Assembly: GCA_047722935.1 (NCBI GenBank) | Contig: JBDNZS010000083.1 | Coordinates: forward strand, 1-10,722 | Source: Ethanoligenens sp047722935 | GTDB lineage: Bacteria > Bacillota > Clostridia > Oscillospirales > Ethanoligenentaceae | Length of the DNA: 10,722 nt | Reading direction: 5' to 3' | In this document: positions 1 to 6,318 of the stretch, piece after piece | How positions within the stretch are numbered: the stretch's first letter is position 1 | Layout of the letters: every line of letters begins with the position of its first letter | The notes under the pieces: generated by a model | Seen by the model: only the letters and a program-made list of their open reading frames with translations | Databases searched by the model: none | What the model was told of the DNA's origin: nothing | Translations under genes and position numbers: made by a program

Positions 1-2
1 AT

Positions 3-203
3 TTAACAAATGGTATAACCTTTTTAAATGTGCAAAATCCAAACATTTTAAAAATGATGCAACTATTCTCAGGCGCATATTTATATGAATCTTGCTTTTA
101 CAATTGTAGTACTAAATTGTCTCGAATTACTAAGGGTGAATGGATTTGTATAAAAGCTAATGTAAAGGATTATGTAATAATGTTTGCCAATCTATATATC
201 TGA
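3..203 (+). CDS. 3' end of an unidentified gene (partial, 5' end outside window)
   Basis: One frame stays open from the window edge through 66 codons to a TGA at 201-203. The residues include NVQNPNILKMMQLFSGAYLY and a Cys/Tyr-rich stretch (YESCFYNCSTKL) and end KDYVIMFANLYI. I do not recognise the family. The last 12 bases overlap the end of the convergent vsr gene, so the two genes meet tail to tail. Vsr genes often sit beside a cytosine methyltransferase and a restriction enzyme, so this could be part of a restriction-modification locus, but nothing in the visible residues proves it. The frame could also be a chance opening in AT-rich DNA, although 66 codons without a stop and the tail-to-tail fit argue for a real gene. 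Confidence 0.45.
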   Translation, partial: LTNGITFLNVQNPNILKMMQLFSGAYLYESCFYNCSTKLSRITKGEWICIKANVKDYVIMFANLYI

Positions 204-629
204 TTTAAGATGACTATTACCTTTGATCTCAAAGCATAGCTGATTGAGCCTGTTCTCTCTGCAGCCTTTTGTTATTTCACAGGTCCAAATAGTTATAACT
301 TTCCATCCTAAGCTTTTTAAATGAATATTATTTTGTAGATCTCTTTCTCTATTCCCGTTTAATTTATTCTTCCAAAATTCAACATTGGTTGAAGGCCATT
401 TGAATTTTGGACAGTTCTCATGTACATGCCAAAAGCATCCATTGATAAATACTACTGCCTTATACTTTGGTAATACAATATCGGGGCATCCAGGAAGGCT
501 CTTGACGTTTTTACGAAATCTAAAGCCCTGACTAAATAGGTATTTTCTTACGATTTCCTCGGGTTTGGTATTTTTGCTTCGGACTCGAGACATATTGTAA
601 CTTCTGATTTCTTTTGAATGTATGTCCAT
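192..629 (-). CDS. vsr: Very short patch repair (Vsr) DNA mismatch endonuclease
   Basis: The 145-aa product matches the Vsr family along its length. These enzymes nick DNA beside T:G mismatches that arise when 5-methylcytosine deaminates, and so start very short patch repair. Visible family features are the N-terminal SKNTKPE segment (18-24), the PGCPDIV motif with the metal-binding Asp at residue 50, GCFWHVHENC (64-73) with Cys65, His68, His70 and Cys73, and Cys117 in the IWTCEI motif. These correspond to Asp51, Cys66, His69, His71, Cys73 and Cys117 of E. coli Vsr. The position of E. coli His64 is Asn63 here. Length is normal for the family. The start at 629 (MDIH) fits homologues, but only a weak ribosome binding site (GATAAG) precedes it; Met13 is an alternative. 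No methyltransferase gene is present in the window. The gene is AT-rich, unlike the recombinase block to its right. Confidence 0.9.
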   Translation of the reverse strand: MDIHSKEIRSYNMSRVRSKNTKPEEIVRKYLFSQGFRFRKNVKSLPGCPDIVLPKYKAVVFINGCFWHVHENCPKFKWPSTNVEFWKNKLNGNRERDLQNNIHLKSLGWKVITIWTCEITKGCRENRLNQLCFEIKGNSHLKSDI

Positions 630-1087
630 TAAAACTTATCACTTACTTTGAATTTAAATTAAAGGAAAATTGTTCCAATATATACCAACTTCGACGTATG
701 CACTTCAACAATTCTATTATACATTCTATTTCCATATTATTCAATGGCACAAAACTTTTATTTATTTGTCCGTGATTGCTTATGCTGCCTCGGTCAAGCG
801 GACTGGCGTTCAGCCGAGTCTCTGCGAGATTTTCGAGGTCATCTGCATATCGATGGATGCAGTGGACGCCACAACTTATTGAGAGGAGTTGCCGTGGTCG
901 GTTGCCGGGCACACATCAGGAAAAGTTCGACGAAGCATAGGAGGAATCTCACTTGTGAACCGAATCGGCACCAATGCGCTGCGGGGAAAGCAATACTGCA
1001 ACGCTTTGTTTACTATCGAACACTCGTCCTTTAAGAGGGAGCATGCGGTCGCTCCTCACCCATCGCCTCGACCATTTCGCAATGTAG
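630..1087. other. Gene-free stretch at the composition boundary; candidate element end
   Basis: I see no convincing gene in this 458-base stretch. Several short frames are open on both strands, but none has a good ribosome binding site, recognisable motifs or a sensible neighbour. The DNA is AT-rich up to about 775 and then shifts to a mixed, more GC-rich composition that continues through the recombinase genes. The stretch lies just downstream of the last recombinase-operon gene, and large serine recombinases often have an attachment site close to their genes, so an element end (attL or attR) could lie here. A short dyad, CTGCAT (843-848) and ATGCAG (857-862), is present but could be chance. 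No clear terminator for the recombinase operon is visible. Confidence 0.4.
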
Positions 1088-1492
1088 TTAAACAGCGCCG
1101 GCGTGCATTTCGCTTCCGAAGCGTATATAGCATGCCACATACTCAAATTTGGGGAGCCGAAAGTGTGTGAGTCTGCCGTCGCCCAACATTGCGATGGATA
1201 CGCCATATTGGATGGTATCTTGTATCCACTGCTCTGCCAGCAGGGCATTCCTGCAAATACGGTCCGTCCGGATTACCCGAATCTGTCCAATGATACCCTC
1301 GCGGGTTTTCGCCTGGATTTCCCGAAGACCGGGGCGGTCGATTTTCAGACCGGGACCGTACTCATGCGTAACGCCGACGATCACGTAACCGTCTTCGACG
1401 GAATCGCGCAGAATTTTCTCTTGACGCAGCATGGCGGTTTCATCATGCTGTACTAGGCGGCAATATAGCCAAACTTTTGAATCTCTGTCCAT
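1088..1492 (-). CDS. Resolvase-fold protein without catalytic serine (distal paralogue, 134 aa)
   Basis: The product resembles only the N-terminal catalytic domain of serine recombinases. The active-site segment reads YCRLV (10-14), where active enzymes have YxRVS, so the nucleophilic serine is replaced by Val14. The conserved arginine pair is kept in DRICR (Arg78, Arg81), and RPGLREI matches the segment before the central helix. There is no recombinase DNA-binding domain, zinc ribbon or coiled coil. The ATG at 1492 is chosen because a GGAGGG site lies just upstream and the residues before it have no homology; an open frame extends to 1567 but overlaps the preceding gene. It starts 4 bases after the upstream recombinase stops and is last in the operon. 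It is the same length as the 134-aa protein at the other end of the operon and is its divergent paralogue. It is probably not a recombinase by itself; a structural or regulatory subunit is an inference, and a decaying gene is the alternative. Confidence 0.75.
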   Translation of the reverse strand: MDRDSKVWLYCRLVQHDETAMLRQEKILRDSVEDGYVIVGVTHEYGPGLKIDRPGLREIQAKTREGIIGQIRVIRTDRICRNALLAEQWIQDTIQYGVSIAMLGDGRLTHFRLPKFEYVACYIRFGSEMHAGAV

Positions 1493-1496
1493 ACTC

Positions 1497-3140
1497 TTAA
1501 CCCTCCATGTGCAGAAGCTGCTCCACCTCGCACCCGCCCTTGAAAATGATGCGCAGCCGATTTTCATCCATTACCTTGATCGTGTCCACCATCTGCCGCA
1601 CCACATTGTCCTTGCATTCTGGTATTTCGAAGGGTGCATCCCGCAAGGCTATGCGCATGTCCTCTATCTGACGGCTTAGTTCATCCGGCTCGTCGCTGTT
1701 CTCCTGTGCGTCCAGGGATTCCTGCAGGGAGGCGATTTTATCGGCGAGGTCCTTGATTTGTTCGTCAAAGACCTCCGGATGGTCCGCCTTGTACATGATG
1801 GACAGCAGGTCCGCCATCGCCTTTTGCATCTGCCCGATTCGACTTCGAAGGAGGGCAGGGCTGAGGTCGCCGCCGCTTTTTTCCGACAGCAAGCCGGTCA
1901 ATGTTTCCTCCAGGATGCCCATCATCCACTCCCGGTTCGCCATGGCGCTGTTCAGGGCACTCAGAATGGCGGCGTGAAGAGCTTCCTCGGGAATGGTCGG
2001 CGATTCACTGCAGTATTTCTTTCCATAGGAGAGGCGGCTGGAGCAGCGCCATACGATTCGCTTCTGGCCGCTCACCGTCCAAGTGACCCGTTTATACGGG
2101 GAGCCACAGTGGCCGCAGATGAGCAGCTCCGTCAGGGCATAGCGCCCGCTATAGCGCGATTGCTCCAGCTGTCCGTTTTTCCCAGAGACACGGTGCTTTC
2201 CGGCACGACGGGCAATCTCGACCTGCACCCGTTCGAACAGGTCGTGGTCGATGATTGCCTCATGGTGGTTTTTGACCAGGTACTTGGGAAGCTCGCCATT
2301 GTTCTTTTTGGTCTTTTTGGTGATGCAGTTTTCAATATACGTCTTCTGCAGAAGCGCGTCGCCGGTGTACTTTTCGTTGCGGAGCAGGTTCTGCAGGGCG
2401 CTGACGGACCATACCGGCTTGCCGCTTGCGGCGGGGATTCCCTCCGCCTCCAGCGTCGTTTTGATGTCTTTCACACTGCTCCCGGCCAAATAGGTCTCAA
2501 AGACGCGCCGGACCACCTTGGCTTGTTCGGGCACGACGTGGGGGCATTTGTCCTCGCCCCGCTCGTAGCCGTACATGCGTTTATACTGGAATGTTACTTT
2601 GCCCTTCTTGAAGCTCTGACGCACGCCCCAGCGGACGTTCTGGCTGATGCTCTCCGATTCCGCCTGGGCGAAGCCGCCAAGCATCGTGATGACGATTTCG
2701 CTGTCTGTCGTCATCGTGTTGATGTTCTCTTTCTCAAAAATGACCGGGATGCCCAACTCTTTGAGCTCGCGGATATAGGCAAGGCAGTCCACCGTATTGC
2801 GCGCGAATCGGCTGATCGACTTGGTCAGCACCATGTCGATCTTGCTGCGCCGGCAGAGGCTGATCATCTTCTTGAACCGTTCGCGCTTTTTGGTAGATGT
2901 GCCGGTGATGCCCTCGTCGGCAAAAATGCCCGCCAGCGTCCATTCGGGATTGGTCATAATTTTCTCGGTGTAGTAGGCGCACTGCGCCTCGTAACTGGTG
3001 AGCTGTTCCTCCTGGTCGGTGGACACGCGGCAGTAAGCCGCGACGCGCTTCTGACGGTGCGCCGTCACACTTTTTGCCTGTTCAATGTTTGCGGGAATGC
3101 AGATGACCTGCGGTTCGGTCGTGTTTACGACTGCGGGCAT
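1497..3140 (-). CDS. Large serine recombinase (site-specific integrase/excisionase type)
   Basis: This 547-aa protein has the full architecture of large serine recombinases, which cut both DNA strands at paired attachment sites through a 5'-phosphoserine link and rejoin them. The catalytic domain covers about residues 32-175, with YCRVS giving the nucleophile Ser40 and SISRFARN supplying Arg111 and Arg114. The recombinase DNA-binding domain follows (about 190-305), then a zinc ribbon with Cys342, Cys345, Cys366 and Cys377, a charged coiled-coil-like segment (about 430-500) and a short C-terminal beta region. The ATG at 3140 has an AAGGAGAG site at good spacing and lies inside the end of the preceding gene (16-base overlap), implying translational coupling. 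It is a clear paralogue of the recombinase at 4008-5594; the ADEGITGT and FEKENI segments are nearly identical. The long antisense frame is a shadow of this gene. Confidence 0.95.
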   Translation of the reverse strand: MPAVVNTTEPQVICIPANIEQAKSVTAHRQKRVAAYCRVSTDQEEQLTSYEAQCAYYTEKIMTNPEWTLAGIFADEGITGTSTKKRERFKKMISLCRRSKIDMVLTKSISRFARNTVDCLAYIRELKELGIPVIFEKENINTMTTDSEIVITMLGGFAQAESESISQNVRWGVRQSFKKGKVTFQYKRMYGYERGEDKCPHVVPEQAKVVRRVFETYLAGSSVKDIKTTLEAEGIPAASGKPVWSVSALQNLLRNEKYTGDALLQKTYIENCITKKTKKNNGELPKYLVKNHHEAIIDHDLFERVQVEIARRAGKHRVSGKNGQLEQSRYSGRYALTELLICGHCGSPYKRVTWTVSGQKRIVWRCSSRLSYGKKYCSESPTIPEEALHAAILSALNSAMANREWMMGILEETLTGLLSEKSGGDLSPALLRSRIGQMQKAMADLLSIMYKADHPEVFDEQIKDLADKIASLQESLDAQENSDEPDELSRQIEDMRIALRDAPFEIPECKDNVVRQMVDTIKVMDENRLRIIFKGGCEVEQLLHMEG

Positions 3141-4003
3141 AGTTCATGCTCTCCTTTCTGCGGTTCCGTGAGAACCTGTCCGTTCTTGAGGCGGAGCGAA
3201 ACGGTTTTGTCGGGGCAGATGCGTATCACATCCACGGCGGCGGTGAGCAGTACGTGATCAAACTCATCCGATGGAGATGCTTGCGTGAACAGGGCTTTCA
3301 GTTCCCGCGTTTTCTCCAGAGGCGTTTCATCGGGGCAGGTGGCATATTGTGCCGCCGCCAGCTCCAGAATAAGCCCCGTGGTCCGCGCCTCGTCGCAGTC
3401 CGGTTTTTCCAATTCCCGGCTGAGTTCATTGGAAAGGCGGGTAATGTCCAGCGAAGCGTATGCGCTGGGCTGCTCGGGCGGTTCGAGAATGGAGGGGTCA
3501 CGGGTGGCGAGGTTCAGCAGGGCAGCAACCCGTTCCACCAGTTCCGCGTCGTGTAGGCCGGTGGCGTGGGGGCAGGTTCCGCCCCCGCAGTACCAGCGTC
3601 CCCGTTTGGTATTCCGGGTGTCGCGGCGCATCGGCGCGCCGCACACGCCGCAGACGGCAACCTTGAGGATGGCCTGTGCCGTTTCCGACGCGCGCTCGCC
3701 GCACGGTTTCGTGTCCCGGACGCGGGCGGCGGCGGAGAAGCACCCGGCGCTCACCAAGGCGGGATACCGCTCCCCAAGGTATTGGGGATTTTCCAACATA
3801 CGCTTGACCATGTTTTTGTTCCAAACGCCTTTTCCTTCGTGATAGCAAGGTCCGGTATGTGAGAGCTGTTCGGCGATGGCTTTGTAGGGCATGCCCCGTA
3901 TATAGGCGTCGAAAACCCACCGCACGGTTTCGGCTTCGTCCGGCTGTTCCACGACCGCGCCGTTTTGAACGGCGTAGCCGAACGGCAGGATTCGCAGTTT
4001 CAT
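3125..4003 (-). CDS. Serine recombinase lacking the catalytic domain (DNA-binding and zinc-ribbon parts only)
   Basis: The 292-aa product begins exactly where the recombinase DNA-binding domain of its neighbours begins (MKLRILPFGYAVQNG, matching the PYGYRLVENR segment near residue 185 of the upstream recombinase). It continues through that domain (about 5-95), a zinc ribbon with Cys118, Cys121, Cys139 and Cys144, and a charged helical C-terminal part. No resolvase catalytic domain exists upstream: the start at 4003 lies 4 bases after the stop of the preceding recombinase, with a GGAG/GGGGTGA-type site in between. It therefore looks like an intact gene with its own start, not a 5' truncation. 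Without Ser and Arg catalytic residues it cannot cut DNA alone. It could bind the recombination site as a heteromeric partner or act as a directionality factor (inference). Similar catalytic-domain-free proteins occur among clostridial recombinase annotations as I recall them; I know of no experimentally defined role. Confidence 0.88.
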   Translation of the reverse strand: MKLRILPFGYAVQNGAVVEQPDEAETVRWVFDAYIRGMPYKAIAEQLSHTGPCYHEGKGVWNKNMVKRMLENPQYLGERYPALVSAGCFSAAARVRDTKPCGERASETAQAILKVAVCGVCGAPMRRDTRNTKRGRWYCGGGTCPHATGLHDAELVERVAALLNLATRDPSILEPPEQPSAYASLDITRLSNELSRELEKPDCDEARTTGLILELAAAQYATCPDETPLEKTRELKALFTQASPSDEFDHVLLTAAVDVIRICPDKTVSLRLKNGQVLTEPQKGEHELCPQS

Positions 4004-4007
4004 TCCA

Positions 4008-5594
4008 TCACCCCTTCTCCAGTGGCTCAGGCAGCTCCAGCCCATTGACCAGGCGGAACCGCAGCGTGCCGCCCGGTTCCGCCGTGACGCGCTCGACCAT
4101 GCAGTCGAACACCTCCGGGTCAAATTTCGGAAGCCATTCGGGCGATTCCTCCAGAAAATCAATCAGGCTGTTCGTTTCAGTCAGAGCGGTATCATCGCCC
4201 TCCTGTTCGAACAGCCTGTTCTTTTCCGCTTTTAAGTCGTCGATTTTTCGGCTGATTCCGTTGGTCTGCGAATGGTACAGCATATCGTTCAGCACGCCCC
4301 GGTTCTTGAGGTCGCCTAACATCTGCATCTGCCCGATCAGCTCCAGAATGTCCCGGTTGATCTCCGAGAGACGGGCGTTTCCCTGATGACGGTGCAGGCG
4401 CAATTCCTGCAGCCGTTCGCGCATGGGAACCAGAATGTCCGGATAATGGCGCCGGAGCTTGTGATACAGCCGCAGGAACGCGGCGTAGACGGCCTGCTCC
4501 GGCAATCGTGCGTTCCCACAATGGGCGGCGCCGTCGTCGTTGTGCCGCATGCAGACCCAATAGGTGATGCCGTTCGTGACCTTGCGGCGGAATGTGGCGC
4601 CGCAGATCCCGCATTGGATTTGCTTGGTGAGCGGGTAGGCGCGTCCCGAAAGCGGTTTGATATACTGTTCCTTCCGGGCGGTGATCAGGCGCTGAGTCTG
4701 TTCGAACTGTTCGCTGCGGATAATGGGCGGGTGCGCGTTTTGCACATAGTACCGGTCTTTTTCCCCGCGATTGCGTATCTGGCGGAACGGCAGGGTGTCG
4801 GTGGCATAGGTTTTTTGAAAGAGCTTGTCCCCAATGTACCGTTCGTTGCGCAGAATGTAGGAGATGGAGGTGTGGTTCCAGCCGATTTTTCCGTTCTTCC
4901 GCGGGATACCATCGGTTTCCAGCGCCCCTGCGATTTCCTTCATGCCCATTCCGGAGAGGTAGCTTTCGAAGATGCGCCGCACCACCGCTGCCTGCTCCGG
5001 TTCAATCACCAACCGGTTTTCGACCAGCCGGTAGCCGTAAGGCGGCGAGGAGGCCACATAAGTGCCCTGCTTCATCCGCATGTGACAGCCGAGACGCATG
5101 TTGCCGGAGATGGAGACGGACTCCTGTTGGGCGCAGCTGGCGAAAAAGGTGAGCATCAGCTCGTCGCTGAGCGCGGAAGTGTCGATGTTCTCCTTCTCGA
5201 AGGTGATGCCGATGCCGAGGGAACGCAGTTCCCGGACGGCTTTGAGGCAATCCATGGAGTTGCGGGAAAACCGGGAGATGGATTTGGTGATGACGCGGTC
5301 GATTTTGCCTTTGCGGCAGTCGCGCATCAGGCGGAGGAAATCGTCGCGTTTGTCCGTGCGGGTGCCTGTGATGCCCTCGTCGGCGTAGATGTCCGCCAGT
5401 TCCCATTCCGGTTTGGCGCGGATGAGGTCGGTGTACGCTCTGACCTGGGCGGCGAAGGAGTTTTCCTGATCGTCCGAGTCGCTGCTGACGCGGGCGTAAG
5501 CCGCGACTCGAAGCTTTGCGCTGATGATCTTCTCGGTAGGGTCGATCACGACGATTTCAGGCTGTCTGATCTTCAAATTTTGGCCTGTGTACAC
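4008..5594 (-). CDS. Large serine recombinase (site-specific integrase/excisionase type)
   Basis: This 528-aa protein is a complete large serine recombinase. The catalytic domain (about 29-175) shows YARVS with nucleophile Ser37 and SISRFSRN with Arg108 and Arg111. The recombinase DNA-binding domain runs from about 183 to 300, the zinc ribbon has Cys328, Cys331, Cys348 and Cys359, and a coiled-coil-prone stretch (about 395-470) precedes the C-terminal beta segment. The start is a GTG at 5594, preceded by AGGAGG at ideal spacing; no better ATG fits the homologous N-terminus. It follows the 53-aa gene after a 74-base gap and precedes the catalytic-domain-free recombinase by 4 bases. Together with the recombinase at 1497-3140 it is one of the two members of the operon expected to be catalytically competent. 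Whether they act as a pair, as CcrA and CcrB do in SCC elements, cannot be read from sequence. Confidence 0.95.
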   Translation of the reverse strand: MYTGQNLKIRQPEIVVIDPTEKIISAKLRVAAYARVSSDSDDQENSFAAQVRAYTDLIRAKPEWELADIYADEGITGTRTDKRDDFLRLMRDCRKGKIDRVITKSISRFSRNSMDCLKAVRELRSLGIGITFEKENIDTSALSDELMLTFFASCAQQESVSISGNMRLGCHMRMKQGTYVASSPPYGYRLVENRLVIEPEQAAVVRRIFESYLSGMGMKEIAGALETDGIPRKNGKIGWNHTSISYILRNERYIGDKLFQKTYATDTLPFRQIRNRGEKDRYYVQNAHPPIIRSEQFEQTQRLITARKEQYIKPLSGRAYPLTKQIQCGICGATFRRKVTNGITYWVCMRHNDDGAAHCGNARLPEQAVYAAFLRLYHKLRRHYPDILVPMRERLQELRLHRHQGNARLSEINRDILELIGQMQMLGDLKNRGVLNDMLYHSQTNGISRKIDDLKAEKNRLFEQEGDDTALTETNSLIDFLEESPEWLPKFDPEVFDCMVERVTAEPGGTLRFRLVNGLELPEPLEKG

Positions 5595-5668
5595 GGTTTA
5601 CGCCTCCTTTGCGTTTTTTCAACAACGACAATACTCCAAACGGCTTTTGATAGCTATACCCAAACCCA

Positions 5669-5830
5669 CTAAACAGCGAGGAGGGAAACGCCGAGTTTTT
5701 CGGCAATCCGCGAGACTGCTTTATCCGCGTCGGCAGATGAAAGTTTGCCCTGCGACACCAGCCAGCGAATAGCGTTCAGGATGCCGAGATAGCTTGCGTT
5801 CGCCGTCAGCTGACCTTGTTTCTGGCTCAT
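5669..5830 (-). CDS. Small 53-aa protein of the recombinase operon (SHOCT-like)
   Basis: The ATG at 5830 overlaps the stop of the upstream resolvase-like gene in an ATGA arrangement, and GGAGGG lies just upstream inside that gene. Both point to translation coupled to its neighbour. The 53-residue product (MSQKQGQLTANASYLGILNA at the start, AVSRIAEKLGVSLLAV at the end) is predicted to form two helices joined by a turn: an N-terminal helix ending IRWLVSQGKLS and a second helix SSADADKAVSRIAEKL. This helix, Gly-Lys/Leu turn, charged helix pattern resembles SHOCT-type short C-terminal domains and the small proteins I recall beside clostridial recombinase genes. The function is unknown. Its tight placement among recombinases suggests a protein partner or architectural helper (inference). 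The coding call rests on the overlap and ribosome site more than on homology. Confidence 0.72.
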   Translation of the reverse strand: MSQKQGQLTANASYLGILNAIRWLVSQGKLSSADADKAVSRIAEKLGVSLLAV

Positions 5831-6231
5831 CTGGTACCCTCCAGTTCTTCATCCGGATCTTGATCGACCTGCTTCTGTGCCTGCCGCAAATAGAAGCAGG
5901 TGCCTTCCAGTGGGGAGCAGAATACCGCGCCCGCCCGGCTCAGCTCGCGCAGGAAGGCCAGCGCGTCCACAGTATCCCGGCTAAGCCGGGAGAGGCTTTG
6001 GGCGAGAAGGACATCCATTTTTCCCAATTCGGCGGCGCGCAGACACTCGGTGAGGCCGGGCCGTTCGATGGAGAGGCCGCCGCCGGTATCCTCGGAGCCG
6101 CCGATTACCTCAAAGCCCATCTGCTCCGCGTAGTTCAACAGCTCTCTTTTCTGTGCTTTCATCCGGCCGTGGGTATCCTCCGGCGCATCGATGCGGCAAT
6201 AAAGCCACGCTTTTTTCTTCTGTTCTTTCAT
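5827..6231 (-). CDS. Resolvase-fold protein without catalytic serine (promoter-proximal paralogue, 134 aa)
   Basis: The product aligns with the catalytic domain of serine recombinases and then stops. The active-site segment is YCRID (11-15), so Asp15 occupies the position of the nucleophilic serine. The arginine-containing motif SRLSRDT is well conserved (Arg82, Arg85), as are GGGLSIERPGL and the following helix. There is no DNA-binding domain, zinc ribbon or coiled coil; the C-terminus is acidic (DQDPDEELEGTR). The ATG at 6231 has a strong AGGGAGGTG site; the frame is open further upstream, but those residues look like translated noncoding DNA. This is the first gene of the recombinase operon and overlaps the next start by 4 bases (ATGA). 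It and the last gene of the operon are both 134 aa and both lack the serine, which argues against random decay. A regulatory, tetramer-modulating subunit is plausible but is inference. Confidence 0.82.
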   Translation of the reverse strand: MKEQKKKAWLYCRIDAPEDTHGRMKAQKRELLNYAEQMGFEVIGGSEDTGGGLSIERPGLTECLRAAELGKMDVLLAQSLSRLSRDTVDALAFLRELSRAGAVFCSPLEGTCFYLRQAQKQVDQDPDEELEGTR

Positions 6232-6257
6232 ATTGAAAAGCACCTCCCTGGGCGTCG

Positions 6258-6318
6258 TTTGATTCCACATGGGCGCGGCGGGGCGCAAAGGTCCCGCCGC
6301 GTAGTATCTGGAATCAAA
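6258..6318 (-). promoter_or_regulatory. Two-part inverted repeat in the leader of the recombinase operon
   Basis: Read on the minus strand, an outer perfect 10-bp stem (TTTGATTCCA at 6318-6309 with TGGAATCAAA at 6267-6258) encloses an inner perfect 9-bp GC-rich stem (CGCGGCGGG at 6301-6293 with CCCGCCGCG at 6282-6274). The loop has 10 bases, and unpaired stretches of 6-7 bases separate the two stems. The structure ends 27 bases before the ATG at 6231 and leaves the AGGGAGGTG site (6249-6241) free just downstream. It has no following T-run, so it is not a simple terminator. It may be an RNA control element in the leader, or a DNA binding or recombination site; the sequence does not decide between these. 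Confidence 0.6.

Noticed and set aside
643..912. 89-codon minus-strand frame and overlapping plus-strand frames between vsr and the recombinase operon
   Set aside because: No ribosome binding site, no motif I recognise, and several frames are equally open in both directions, so none can be supported.
1036..1057. Possible terminator hairpin after the recombinase operon
   Set aside because: Only about 5 bp pair cleanly and no T-run follows on the minus strand.
1758..3257. A 499-codon open frame on the plus strand antisense to the recombinase at 1497-3140
   Set aside because: The opposite strand encodes a full serine recombinase with all motifs. The antisense product has no recognisable domain, and GC-rich codon bias explains the open frame.
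4203..4221. Palindrome CTGTTCGAACAG and adjacent half-site resembling the dyad operator
   Set aside because: It lies in conserved coding sequence of a recombinase with no promoter nearby, so it is most likely a coincidence of codons.
4386..5672. A 428-codon open frame on the plus strand antisense to the recombinase at 4008-5594
   Set aside because: It is a shadow of a motif-complete gene, with no ribosome site and repetitive low-information residues.
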